Shown here: positions 45,369 to 54,449 of the stretch, piece after piece
How positions within the stretch are numbered: the first letter of the stretch is position 1
Layout of the letters: every line of letters starts with the position of its first letter
DNA from: Filimonas lacunae
GTDB taxonomy: Bacteria; Bacteroidota; Bacteroidia; Chitinophagales; Chitinophagaceae
Assembly (NCBI RefSeq): GCF_002355595.1
Contig: NZ_AP017422.1
Coordinates: forward strand, 3,038,001 to 3,102,000
DNA: 64,000 bases
Direction of reading: 5' to 3'
Notes under the pieces: generated by a model
What the model was told of the DNA's origin: nothing
What the model saw: only the letters and a program-made list of their open reading frames with translations
The model's database searches: none
Translations under genes and position numbers: made by a program

Positions 45369-45375
45369 AAGGAGG
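45369..45375 (+). promoter_or_regulatory. Strong Shine-Dalgarno-like site of otsAB
   Basis: AAGGAGG at 45369-45375 stands 3 nt before the ATG at 45379. Most genes in this window have A-rich leaders and no such site, so it stands out. The spacing is short for a classical site. Confidence 0.45.
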
Positions 45376-45378
45376 ACT

Positions 45379-47619
45379 ATGAGTAAAACCATCATCGTAT
45401 CAAACCGGTTACCAGTAAAAATTGACGCTACAGAACAAGGCATACAGTTTAAACCAAGTGAAGGCGGCCTGGCAACAGGCTTAAGTTCAGTATATAAAAA
45501 TGGTAATAATGTTTGGGTGGGATGGCCTGGCACTGAAGTGGCCGACGAACAGGTAAAACAGGTTACCAGCCAGCTGAAAGAGCTACGATTGAGCCCGGTT
45601 TTTTTAACTAAGGATGATATTAATCTTTATTACGAAGGTTTTTCTAATGAAATACTCTGGCCCATTTTTCATTACATGTCAACCTATGCGCGGTATGATG
45701 ATGCCTATTGGAACAGTTACCAGCAGGTAAATGAGAAATTTAAACAGGCAGTTTTACAGGTGGCCGAACCAGGTGATACAATCTGGATACACGATTATCA
45801 ACTGTTATTACTGCCTGGTTTAATCAGGGCTGCATTACCCGATATTACAATAGGTTTTTTCCAGCATATCCCCTTTCCATCATACGAGTTGTTCCGGTTA
45901 ATACCCTGGCGCTCCGAATTGTTGAATGGCATTTTGGGAGCCGATCTGGTAGGCTTTCATACTTATGATGATGCACGACATTTTTTGTCCTCTGCTACCC
46001 GTATCCTGCAACTGAAATCCTCCTCCAATGTTATTTCTACACATAGCCGTAGCGTGGTAGTGGAAAGCTTCCCTATGGGTATTGACAGTGATAAATTTGA
46101 GGAGATAGTTCACGAACAGGCAGTACGTGATAATATCACTCATCTGGAAGAATCGTTTGGCAATACCCGGCTGATATTATCTATTGACAGGCTGGATTAT
46201 AGTAAAGGTATTTTACAGCGCCTGCAGGCTTTTGACATCTTCCTGCAAAATCACCAGGAGTATAAAGAAAAAGTTTCCCTCTACATGATTGTGGTGCCTT
46301 CACGCGATACAGTGGGGCAGTATAAGGAACTGCGGGATGACATTGATAAACTGGTGGGCAACATCAATGCCCGTTTCCGTACCAATGTATGGACGCCTGT
46401 TAATTATTTTTATCGCTCGTTCCCGTTGGAAATGCTGTCAGCTTTGTATTGTTTTTCTGATATATGTCTGGTTACACCTATGCGGGATGGTATGAACCTG
46501 GTATGTAAAGAGTATGTAGCCAGCCGCACGAATAACGATGGAGTACTTATTTTGAGTGAAATGGCCGGTGCTTCCAAAGAGCTGATTGATGCACTTATTG
46601 TAAATCCTAACAATGTGCGCCAAATGAGTGATGCTATTGTAGAAGCATTAAACATGAGCGCAGATGAGCAGGTGAAACGAATGACACAAATGCGGTTGCT
46701 GATTAGTAAATATAATGTACATCACTGGGTAAAGATTTTTATGGAAAGATTAGAGGAGACGAAACGGATGCAGCAAAGTTTACAGGCACGCCACATCGGA
46801 AATAAAACATTGAACTATATTAAACGTAAGTATGCCCGCGCCCATAAACGACTGTTGTTACTGGATTACGATGGCACACTTACCGATTTCAACACTAATA
46901 TTAACCTGGCCAAGCCGGATAAGGAATTATACAGCCTGCTGGATGAACTGTGTAAAGACGATCGGAACCGGGTGGTGATTATCAGCGGCAGAAACTACAC
47001 CACATTGGAAGAATGGTTTGGACATATGAAGTTAGATCTGGTAGGTGAACATGGTGTATGGCACAAGCTATATGGCAGTCCCTGGCAGGAAACCAAAGGT
47101 TTAACCAATCTTTGGAAACAAAGTATACTTCCTATTTTAAATACTTATACGGAGCGTACTCCGGGCGCTTTTATCGAAGAAAAATCGTATTCCCTGGTAT
47201 GGCATTATCGTAAGGCAGAAAAAGAACTGGGCGATATGCGTGCTACAGAAATGATGAACAATCTTCGTTACATGGTAGCCGATTTAGGTTTGCATCTGAT
47301 GCCGGGCAATAAAGTAGTGGAAATTAAAAACAGCGAAATTAACAAGGGTAAAGCAGCTCAATATTATCTGCACTACGATAATTATGATTTTATTGCTGCT
47401 ATTGGCGATGACAATACAGATGAAGACATGTTTAAGGTAATGAAAGAAGACGCTATCAGTATTAAAGTAAACAGTAATATCAGTGCTGCAAGGTTTTACC
47501 TGGAAGGTGTGCAGGAAGTAAGAGACTTTTTGAAAGTTTTACCAGGCAAGTTGTTGATTACCAAAATGCTGGATAAGGTATTAAACCTGCAGTGGTTACC
47601 CTATCCAGGAAAAAAATAA
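45379..47619 (+). CDS. otsAB: Fused trehalose-6-phosphate synthase/phosphatase
   Basis: 746 residues holding both steps of the OtsA-OtsB route. Residues 1 to about 470 are a GT20 synthase: SNRLPVKID at the start, GGLATGLSSVYKNG near 28-41, IHDYQLLLLPGLIR near 137, GFFQHIPFPSYELFR near 158, and SIDRLDYSKGILQRL-type donor-site sequence near 270. The C-terminal 255 are a HAD-type phosphatase with LLLLDYDGTLTDF (Asp496 nucleophile, Asp498) and IGDDNTDEDMF near 675. UDP-glucose and glucose-6-phosphate give trehalose-6-phosphate, then trehalose, a stress protectant. The fusion keeps the intermediate local. It is followed directly by the convergent RNase P RNA, whose 3' end starts at the base after the stop codon. 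Confidence 0.96.
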   Translation: MSKTIIVSNRLPVKIDATEQGIQFKPSEGGLATGLSSVYKNGNNVWVGWPGTEVADEQVKQVTSQLKELRLSPVFLTKDDINLYYEGFSNEILWPIFHYMSTYARYDDAYWNSYQQVNEKFKQAVLQVAEPGDTIWIHDYQLLLLPGLIRAALPDITIGFFQHIPFPSYELFRLIPWRSELLNGILGADLVGFHTYDDARHFLSSATRILQLKSSSNVISTHSRSVVVESFPMGIDSDKFEEIVHEQAVRDNITHLEESFGNTRLILSIDRLDYSKGILQRLQAFDIFLQNHQEYKEKVSLYMIVVPSRDTVGQYKELRDDIDKLVGNINARFRTNVWTPVNYFYRSFPLEMLSALYCFSDICLVTPMRDGMNLVCKEYVASRTNNDGVLILSEMAGASKELIDALIVNPNNVRQMSDAIVEALNMSADEQVKRMTQMRLLISKYNVHHWVKIFMERLEETKRMQQSLQARHIGNKTLNYIKRKYARAHKRLLLLDYDGTLTDFNTNINLAKPDKELYSLLDELCKDDRNRVVIISGRNYTTLEEWFGHMKLDLVGEHGVWHKLYGSPWQETKGLTNLWKQSILPILNTYTERTPGAFIEEKSYSLVWHYRKAEKELGDMRATEMMNNLRYMVADLGLHLMPGNKVVEIKNSEINKGKAAQYYLHYDNYDFIAAIGDDNTDEDMFKVMKEDAISIKVNSNISAARFYLEGVQEVRDFLKVLPGKLLITKMLDKVLNLQWLPYPGKK

Positions 47620-47961
47620 CTACAAACCTCATAAGCCGGATTCTGTTTCTAAACTATCATTTATCTGCGATGGTCATTACTGCCCACCTGGTGCTGCCTA
47701 CCCTGGTTCATTGGACGAGCCGCCCTATAGCGAACCTATACATGGCATTACAGCATCTAAGGTTTACCCTCCCCCTATGTTACCATAGGGGGACGTGAGC
47801 TCTTACCTCACATTTTCACCCTTACCCCTTGCGGGGCGGTTATTTTCTGTGGCACTTGCTGTTTCCGGTTGCCCGGAACCCGGCTATTCACCGGTAGATT
47901 GCCCTGTGCTGTCCGGACTTTCCTTACTACACAAGTGTAGCACGATAGCTCGGGTTTGTAG
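47620..47961 (-). ncRNA. rnpB: RNase P RNA (class A)
   Basis: About 342 nt, read on the minus strand. The 5' half carries AGGAAAGTCCGGAC and the 3' half ACAGAATCCGGCTTA, the two strands of the universal P4 helix region. The ends pair: CTACAAACC at 47620-47628 on the plus strand complements GGTTTGTAG at 47953-47961, forming P1. A GC-rich hairpin CCCCCTATG...CATAGGGGG (about 47770-47795) and a GGGGTAAGGGTG-type segment fit internal helices. The RNA is the catalytic part of the tRNA 5'-processing enzyme. Its 3' end abuts the otsAB stop codon, so the two convergent transcripts must end within each other's territory. Exact termini are estimates from the P1 pairing. Confidence 0.95.
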
Positions 47962-48013
47962 TAGCGGCGAAAGTACGCATTACCTGACACTTTTTAGTAT
48001 AGTAATTATAGAA

Positions 48014-48045
48014 ATGCCCCTGGTTCAATAGAGCCAGGGGCATTC
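48014..48045. terminator. Hairpin terminator after the Smr-domain gene
   Basis: AATGCCCCTGG at 48014-48024 pairs with 48035-48045 across 10 nt. It lies 20 bp after the minus-strand stop at 48066 and 52 bp upstream of the RNase P RNA 5' end, so it insulates the two. Confidence 0.8.
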
Positions 48046-48065
48046 AATATCAATGATGCAAGAAA

Positions 48066-49094
48066 TTAATACTGAAAAAATATCTCCGTACCCCCATATC
48101 CAAACCGCGGATCATATTGGTTAATGAAGGTTTTTACTGAACTGCGCACTTTCAGCAGGTCATGTATTTCATCCCTTAAACGGCCACTGCCTACACCATG
48201 TATCACAACCAATGTAGGTTGATGATGTGCCAGAGCCAGTTCAAACCACTTCTCAAATTCCTTTAGCTGCAGGGAGATGATTTCGAGGTTACTCATCTTC
48301 TGCCATTCGTTGGTAAGCTTTTCAATGTGCAAGTCTACCACGCTGCGGGCAGGCGGAAGGTTTTGTCTGATTTTGTTAGCCTCGTATACTTTATAGCCTT
48401 TAGCTAATAAGGGACTTAATTCAAACTTCTCTTCTTCTACCCTGTCCGGATAATTCTTAAACAGCTGGTAAGAAAAAGTAGGTTCGTTTTTAGTCTTCAT
48501 TTCTTCAATACGCTGAAACACTTGTTTGCCTTTCAGCTTCACATCTGTTTCATAGTATTCTGCTTTCTTCTTGTCCGGCGTAAGTAGAGAAAACTCAAAA
48601 TGAAAAGCAGGATTATCACTTAAATCGCCAAATGGTACATCATGCAGGTAAAAGTCCTGAAAGCTCAGTATTTCACTTTTCAGCTCAAAACCGGGATTGC
48701 CCAAAATCATTTGCTTGTATATAAAAGCAAAGGGAATGTTTGTTTTGTTAACGAGGTATACTTTTAAGTAGTCTACTACTTCGTCGTCAAACTCATCGTA
48801 AGAAAATTTAGGTACAAAAGAAATCCATACCCCGTCCTGTACTTTAATCTGGTTAGGAGTGGGTTTTTCTTTTGGCACCTGGTCAACAAACTGTTTTGCC
48901 GGTTTAGGTTTTTCGGGAGCCAGTTTGCCTTTGGTAAAGCGGTGGAAATACGGAAAGTCAATCTGATCCATATAGGCGGGAAACTTCACTCCACGAACCT
49001 CAATCAGCACCATTTTATCATTCATTATTTCAATCACCTTTCCTTCTTCATTGCTGTGCAGCACTATAATATCGTCGCCAACCTGGTATTTCAT
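48066..49094 (-). CDS. DUF2027 and Smr-domain protein (putative endonuclease)
   Basis: 342 residues from ATG 49094 (MKYQVGDDIIVLHSNEEGKV). The frame opens at 49118 with no supporting similarity. Residues 1-60 are an SH3-like DUF2027 barrel and about 100-230 a beta-rich middle domain. The C-terminal 90 residues are a Smr domain: VVDLHIEKLTNEWQKMSNLE (DLH motif) and VVIHGVGSGRLRDEIHDLLK (HGxGxGxLR motif). Smr domains are small nucleases acting on branched DNA or, in bacteria and yeast, on RNA in stalled ribosomes. It lies downstream of the permease on the same strand, about 100 bp away with a terminator between, so it has its own promoter. Confidence 0.9.
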   Translation of the reverse strand: MKYQVGDDIIVLHSNEEGKVIEIMNDKMVLIEVRGVKFPAYMDQIDFPYFHRFTKGKLAPEKPKPAKQFVDQVPKEKPTPNQIKVQDGVWISFVPKFSYDEFDDEVVDYLKVYLVNKTNIPFAFIYKQMILGNPGFELKSEILSFQDFYLHDVPFGDLSDNPAFHFEFSLLTPDKKKAEYYETDVKLKGKQVFQRIEEMKTKNEPTFSYQLFKNYPDRVEEEKFELSPLLAKGYKVYEANKIRQNLPPARSVVDLHIEKLTNEWQKMSNLEIISLQLKEFEKWFELALAHHQPTLVVIHGVGSGRLRDEIHDLLKVRSSVKTFINQYDPRFGYGGTEIFFQY

Positions 49095-49173
49095 AACGCA
49101 AAAATACTTCAAAGTCAAAAATTAAAAGGAAAATTTACATTTTCCTGTAGGAATAGCTTCCCTGTCAGCAATA

Positions 49174-49195
49174 AAAAAAGGCCGAAGCCTTTTTT
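49174..49195 (-). terminator. Short hairpin terminator of permease gene
   Basis: AAAAAAGGC at 49174-49182 and GCCTTTTTT at 49187-49195 form a stem with a 4-nt loop and U tract. It overlaps the permease TAA at 49194-49196. Confidence 0.75.
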
Positions 49196-50948
49196 ATATG
49201 TTTACTGTTGTTTTGTGGAGTTTACTGTTTCTGTGTCCATACAGGAAGTAAATTAACAGACCCAATACCATCCAGATCAGAAACATGTACCAGCTTTGGC
49301 TGGGTATTTCAATCATCAGGTACAGGCATGATAATACGCCCAGAATAGGTATTAATGAAAATTTACGCACCGCGGTAAGTACCGCCATAATAACCGCAAT
49401 GATCAAAAACAGCAGGAATAATACTTCCTGGTGGTCTAATGCGATGTTACCACTGGCATCTTTTACACCTGCAAAAGCGTCACCAATGTGTGAAAAAGCC
49501 CACTGGGTTCTTTCTTTAAAACCATAGATGAATAAACCTACCAGCACCGGAATAACAATCTGACCGTTGATATAAGGCAGGTGAAACTTACCCGGCTCTT
49601 TGGTTTTTGGTGGTAGCAACAGCACGCCGCCTGAAACCAGCACGAAAGCAAACAAAGTGCCTATGCTGGTAAGATCGGTTACCAGGCCGCTTTGTAAAAA
49701 CAGAGATGGCACGGCTACAAGTATACCGGTAACTATGGTGGCAAATGACGGTGTTTGAAACCGTGGATGCACTTTCTGAAAACGCTTGGGTAATAAACCG
49801 TCACGGCTCATGCTCATCCATATACGGGGCTGTCCTAACTGAAACACCAGCAATACCGAGGTGGTAGCTATAACAGCGCTCACGGATATAATTTTTTCTA
49901 TCCAGGGGGCGCGCTTGGCAAATACAAAAGCCAGCGGATCGTTCACCCCTTTAAAAGAACTGTAATTTTCAATACCTGTAAGCACCAATGCTATTAAAAT
50001 ATATAACCCTGTGCAAATTAATAAGGAGTATATCATGGCACGTGGCATATCCCGTTGTGGGTTACGGCACTCTTCGGCTGTGGTAGAAATAGCGTCAAAA
50101 CCAATGTAGGCATAGAATACCGCTGAAACACCTTGTAATACGCCCTCAAACTTATTGGGCATAAAAGGCGACCAGTTATTAACGTCTACAAAGAAAGCCC
50201 CTGCTATAATTACAAATATGATTACGGCTATCTTGAAAATAACCATGTAGTTAGTGGTTTGCTTACTTTCTTTAATACCTATATAAGCCAGCCAGGTAAT
50301 CAGGGCCACAATAATAAAAGCGGGCAGGTTAAAGAAAATGTGTGTGCTTCCCATAACCGGCGCATTGTTCCAGGCCTGAATGGCAAACTGGTAGCTTTTT
50401 AAAGTTGCGGCATCTGTGATGCCACCTTTGGCAATAGCCGCGCTGGCTTCTGTAAAGGCGTTAAATGCAGTGGTGCCATCTATTAGCATCCAGTCGGGAA
50501 GGTGAATATGAAATATATGCACCAGCAGGTTATTAAAATAGCCACTCCAGGAGATGGCTACTACAATATTACCAATGGCATATTCCAATATCAGCGCCCA
50601 GCCAATAATCCAGGCTATCAATTCACCAAATGTTACGTAAGAATAAGTATAGGCACTGCCGGCAATGGGTACACGACTGGCAAATTCGGCATAACACAAA
50701 GCTGAAAAGCCGCAAGTGATAGCCGTAATAACAAATAGTAATGAAATACCAGGACCACCATGATAAGCGGCACCTCCTATTGTACTGAAAATGCCGGCCC
50801 CTACTACGGCAGCTATGCCCATGTAGGTAAGATCGCGCACACCCAGTATTTTTTTCAGGCCACCACCTCCATGCCCATCATTCAGGCCTTCAGCAGCATC
50901 CTTTAATATACCATCGATACTTTTTTTACGAAACAGCGAGTTTCTCAT
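49194..50948 (-). CDS. APC-family amino acid permease
   Basis: 584 residues with about 12-14 membrane helices. The first helix carries the family's broken-helix motif, GIAAVVGAGIFSTIGGAAYHGGPG near 45-68, and ITCGFSALCYAEFASRVPIAGSAYTYSYVTFGE follows. GFDAISTTAEECRNPQRDMPRA near 300 is the intracellular loop signature of cationic or broad amino-acid transporters (YfnA/CAT-like). The first 45 residues are a cytoplasmic extension with a His/Gly run (HGGGGL). It is 18 bp after the polyprenyl synthase gene and so probably in the same transcript. The transported amino acid cannot be told from sequence. Confidence 0.93.
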   Translation of the reverse strand: MRNSLFRKKSIDGILKDAAEGLNDGHGGGGLKKILGVRDLTYMGIAAVVGAGIFSTIGGAAYHGGPGISLLFVITAITCGFSALCYAEFASRVPIAGSAYTYSYVTFGELIAWIIGWALILEYAIGNIVVAISWSGYFNNLLVHIFHIHLPDWMLIDGTTAFNAFTEASAAIAKGGITDAATLKSYQFAIQAWNNAPVMGSTHIFFNLPAFIIVALITWLAYIGIKESKQTTNYMVIFKIAVIIFVIIAGAFFVDVNNWSPFMPNKFEGVLQGVSAVFYAYIGFDAISTTAEECRNPQRDMPRAMIYSLLICTGLYILIALVLTGIENYSSFKGVNDPLAFVFAKRAPWIEKIISVSAVIATTSVLLVFQLGQPRIWMSMSRDGLLPKRFQKVHPRFQTPSFATIVTGILVAVPSLFLQSGLVTDLTSIGTLFAFVLVSGGVLLLPPKTKEPGKFHLPYINGQIVIPVLVGLFIYGFKERTQWAFSHIGDAFAGVKDASGNIALDHQEVLFLLFLIIAVIMAVLTAVRKFSLIPILGVLSCLYLMIEIPSQSWYMFLIWMVLGLLIYFLYGHRNSKLHKTTVNI

Positions 50949-50966
50949 GTAATCAGTTATTTGGTT

Positions 50967-51932
50967 TTAGTGCTCCCGGGCAACCAGAAATTCAGCTAAT
51001 TCCAGTAAAGGAGCTTTCCTGGTAGCTGTTACCGCCACTGCTTCCAGTTGCTGGTAAGCTTTATCAAGATAAGACTGTTTTAATTCACGAGCCCAGGTAT
51101 CTACATTACATTCTCTGAAAATAGCCAGCACCTGTTCTACTTTATCGGCAGGGTTTTCTTCCATCAACTGCAATAACCTGCTTTTCTGTTGTGGATTTGC
51201 TACTTCCAGTGCATGCAACAGTAAAAATGTTTTTTTATTTTGCCTGATATCACCGCCTTGCTCTTTACCAAACTTTTCAGGGTCGCCAAAAGCATCCAGG
51301 TAGTCGTCCTGTATCTGAAAGGCAATACCGAGGTTCCGGCCAAATTCATATAAGTGCAGACAATTACCTTCACTGGCCCCACCTATAATTGCCCCCATTT
51401 TTAAACTGGCAGCCAGCAACACAGAGGTTTTCAGCTCAATCATGTGCAGGTAATTATCCAGCTTTACGGTTTGTGAGGTTTCAAAATCCATGTCCCATTG
51501 CTGTCCTTCACATACTTCCCGGCCGGTGCGATTGAACAGGGTGAGTATACGTGGCAGAATCTGCGGGTTAATTTTAGCCAGGTAATCGTATGCAACAATC
51601 AGCATTACATCACCGGTTAACAGCGCCGTGTTTTCATTATATTTTGTATGCACGGTAGGTACCCCTCTGCGTAAAGGGGCCTTATCCATAATATCATCGT
51701 GCATCAATGTGAAATTGTGAAACAGTTCTATAGCGGTTGCCACATGCCAGGCATCCGGCTGTATGGTATCGAACAGCTCATTACCCATCAGGCACATTAC
51801 CGGCCTGATACGCTTACCTCCTATTTCTAAAAAATAAGTTCCGGGTTCATACAAGTTAGCAGGCTGAGCTGGAAAATGTGACTCTTTAAACTTTTCAGTA
51901 AATTGAGTCACCAGTTCTTTAAATGAATGCAT
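50967..51932 (-). CDS. Polyprenyl (all-trans) diphosphate synthase
   Basis: 321 residues from ATG 51932 (MHSFKELVTQFTEKF). The frame could start at ATG 51947, adding MTITI. Two aspartate-rich motifs are intact: DDIMD at 79-83 and DDYLD at 209-213. The chain also has GGKRIRPVMCL near 38 and LLTGDVML near 104. The enzyme condenses allylic diphosphates with isopentenyl diphosphate to make the chain for quinones or other isoprenoids. The residues at 74-78 before the first motif (FTLMH) suggest a medium or long chain, but the chain length is not certain. It follows rnr by 51 bp and is 18 bp before the permease. Confidence 0.93.
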   Translation of the reverse strand: MHSFKELVTQFTEKFKESHFPAQPANLYEPGTYFLEIGGKRIRPVMCLMGNELFDTIQPDAWHVATAIELFHNFTLMHDDIMDKAPLRRGVPTVHTKYNENTALLTGDVMLIVAYDYLAKINPQILPRILTLFNRTGREVCEGQQWDMDFETSQTVKLDNYLHMIELKTSVLLAASLKMGAIIGGASEGNCLHLYEFGRNLGIAFQIQDDYLDAFGDPEKFGKEQGGDIRQNKKTFLLLHALEVANPQQKSRLLQLMEENPADKVEQVLAIFRECNVDTWARELKQSYLDKAYQQLEAVAVTATRKAPLLELAEFLVAREH

Positions 51933-51983
51933 AATAGTTATAGTCAAAACTCAAAAGTAAAAATTCAAAAACAAAAAGCGCTA

Positions 51984-54449
51984 CTAAAGTTCCAGTGTAG
52001 GATCTGCCATATCAGAAAGATGGGTTCCCGGTTTCTGCTTTTTGTTTTTAGGCTGGCTTTTTTTGGCCGCTTTCTTTTTAGCAGGAACTGCCGCCTTCTT
52101 ACCCTCTTTGGCTGGGCTGGAAGCTGGTGCAACAGCTTTAACTGTTTTATCAGCAACAGCTTTTTTATCCTTGTCCTTTGTTTCTTTTTTCTTTGTCTCT
52201 GCCGGAACAGCCGCTTTCGCTTTGGCCGGCTTAGCTACTGTAACGGGAGTTGTTTTTTCTTTAGCAACTATAGGTTTAATAGCGGGGATAGGTTCTTTAG
52301 TTTCAGCAGCTGCCGTTTCATTCTTACTAACAGGCTTCACTGCTGCTACAGGAGCAGCTTCTAACCACTCTTTCTTTTTCCCTTTGTCTTTATTTTTGTG
52401 TTTAAACTTCTTGTTATCTTTTGATTTACCTGGTCGGGGTGCATTTTGCGCTCTTTCACTAAAGGTGGCATCTACTGTTGCGCCCGTATCTTTTACCCAT
52501 TCGTAATCCAGCTGGCGTTTATCCATGTTGGCGGCTATTACACGAATAGTAACCTTATCTCCCATACGGAAGCTACGGCCACTTCTATGTCCATATAAAG
52601 CATAATCGGTTTCGCTTAACCTGAAATCATCGTAATCGCTCAGGCTGGCCAGGCTTACCAGGCCTTCACACTTATGGGCTACAGTTTCTACCCAAAAGCC
52701 AAAGCTGGCCACACCACTTACCACACCTTCAAACTCTTCACCCAGGTAGCCTTTCATATATTCTACCTGTTTGTATTTGTTGCCGGCGCGTTCGCAATCC
52801 ATAGCTGCCCGTTCCCGGTCGCTGCTGTGTTTGCATTTCTCTTCCATTTTCGCATCCACCTGTGGATGGTTGGCCAGTACCTGTTCCAGCACACGGTGCA
52901 CCAGCACATCGGGATAACGGCGTATAGGAGAAGTAAAGTGACAGTAATATTCAAAACCAAGACCATAGTGGCCTATATTATCTGTGGTATAAACGGCTTT
53001 GGCCATAGTACGTATACCCAATTGTTCCAGCACATGTTGCTCTGGTTTGCCTTTGGCTTCGGCCAGCATCTGGTTAAAACTGGATGCAATTCTATCAGGT
53101 GAGCTGATGTCGAACTTGTGCCCAAACTTGCGTGCAAAGGCAATAAAAGGTGTTAACTTTTGTTCATCTGGCTGGTCATGTATACGGTAAGGGAAAGGCA
53201 GTTTTTCTTTATTGACCTTAATTTTTGATACAGCTTCTGCCACTGTACGGTTAGCCAGCAGCATAAACTCTTCAATCAACTGGTGGGCTTCCTTGCTTTC
53301 TTTTATTACTATGCCAATAGGCTTACCTTTTTCGTCCAGTTTAAAACGTACTTCCTGGGATGAAAAATTGATGGCGCCTTTGGAAAAACGTTCTTTACGA
53401 AATTTTTGTGCAATCTTATTTAACAGCAATAGTTCCTCTTTGTAAATACCATCTTTACCTTCAATCATCTCCTGTACATCTTCGTAGGTAAAACGGTGAT
53501 CGGAGTATATAACGGTTTTGCCAATCCAGTGTTTTTTTACTTCCCCTTTTTCGGTCACTTCAAACACAGCTGCAAAACTTAGTTTCTCTTCTTTGGGACG
53601 TAAGGAACAAAGCTCGTTGGATATTTTCTCCGGTAACATCGGGTTCACCCTGTCTGGCAGATATACGGATGTTGCCCTTTTATACGCTTCATCGTCTAAT
53701 GCTGTACCAGGCTTTACAAAATGGCTTACGTCAGCAATATGCACCCCTATTTCGTATAATCCCTTTTTCAGGAGTTTAATGCTGATGGCATCGTCAAAAT
53801 CTTTGGCATCAACAGGGTCAATGGTAAAGGTGAGTGTTTCGCGAAAATCGCGTCTTTTGGCTATTTCAGCCGGGCTGATGGTTTCATCCAGGTGGGAAGT
53901 TTCGGTAAGCACATCGGCCGGGAAGGATAAAGGGAAACCGGCTTCTGCCAGAAGCTCCTTCATCGCCATATCATTTTCATCTTCTGCGTTAATCACGCTG
54001 ATGACGGCGCCTACTGGTTTTTTATCATCCTTCTCCCATCTTATCATGCGCACCAGCACCTTATCACGGTCTTTAGCGCCGTTCACTTTATCCAGCGGCA
54101 CATAAAAGTCGGGCATTTGCTTTTCGCTGTCTGCTACAAAAAAAGCAAAAGTAGCTCCTATTTGCAAGGTGCCTATAAACTCCTGTTGCTTGCGGTGTAA
54201 TACTTCTGTAATACGACCTTCCTTTCGGCCGCTGTTCAGGTTTTCCTTAACTACTTTTACTTTAACAGTATCTCCATGCAGGGCGTTATTAAAGTCGCCT
54301 GGTCTTACCAGTACATCGCCACTTCCGTCTGCAATAACCACATAACCTATACCCGACCGGGTAATGTCCAGGGTTCCCTGGGAATAATGTGGTTCAATAG
54401 CTGCTGATTTATTTTTCTTATTCTTCGATTTATTCTTTTTACCGCTCAT
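51984..54449 (-). CDS. rnr: Ribonuclease R
   Basis: 821 residues. An N-terminal Lys/Asn-rich start (MSGKKNKSKNKKNKSAAIEP) is followed by cold-shock-like domains to about 190. The RNB catalytic domain has its active-site cluster DPVDAKDFDDA at 211-221 and a YCHFTSPIRRYPDVLVHR signature near 500. An S1 domain lies at about 585-670. The enzyme degrades structured RNA 3' to 5' processively. The C-terminal 150 residues are low-complexity Lys/Ala/Pro/Val, rich in KAKAAVPAETKK-type runs, longer than in Escherichia coli RNase R. The ATG overlaps the lpxK TGA by 4 bp, so translation is likely coupled. Confidence 0.96.
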   Translation of the reverse strand: MSGKKNKSKNKKNKSAAIEPHYSQGTLDITRSGIGYVVIADGSGDVLVRPGDFNNALHGDTVKVKVVKENLNSGRKEGRITEVLHRKQQEFIGTLQIGATFAFFVADSEKQMPDFYVPLDKVNGAKDRDKVLVRMIRWEKDDKKPVGAVISVINAEDENDMAMKELLAEAGFPLSFPADVLTETSHLDETISPAEIAKRRDFRETLTFTIDPVDAKDFDDAISIKLLKKGLYEIGVHIADVSHFVKPGTALDDEAYKRATSVYLPDRVNPMLPEKISNELCSLRPKEEKLSFAAVFEVTEKGEVKKHWIGKTVIYSDHRFTYEDVQEMIEGKDGIYKEELLLLNKIAQKFRKERFSKGAINFSSQEVRFKLDEKGKPIGIVIKESKEAHQLIEEFMLLANRTVAEAVSKIKVNKEKLPFPYRIHDQPDEQKLTPFIAFARKFGHKFDISSPDRIASSFNQMLAEAKGKPEQHVLEQLGIRTMAKAVYTTDNIGHYGLGFEYYCHFTSPIRRYPDVLVHRVLEQVLANHPQVDAKMEEKCKHSSDRERAAMDCERAGNKYKQVEYMKGYLGEEFEGVVSGVASFGFWVETVAHKCEGLVSLASLSDYDDFRLSETDYALYGHRSGRSFRMGDKVTIRVIAANMDKRQLDYEWVKDTGATVDATFSERAQNAPRPGKSKDNKKFKHKNKDKGKKKEWLEAAPVAAVKPVSKNETAAAETKEPIPAIKPIVAKEKTTPVTVAKPAKAKAAVPAETKKKETKDKDKKAVADKTVKAVAPASSPAKEGKKAAVPAKKKAAKKSQPKNKKQKPGTHLSDMADPTLEL

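Noticed and set aside
47808-48031. Short frames within the RNase P RNA region
   Set aside because: They fall inside or next to the structured RNA, and the conserved RNA motifs explain the sequence.
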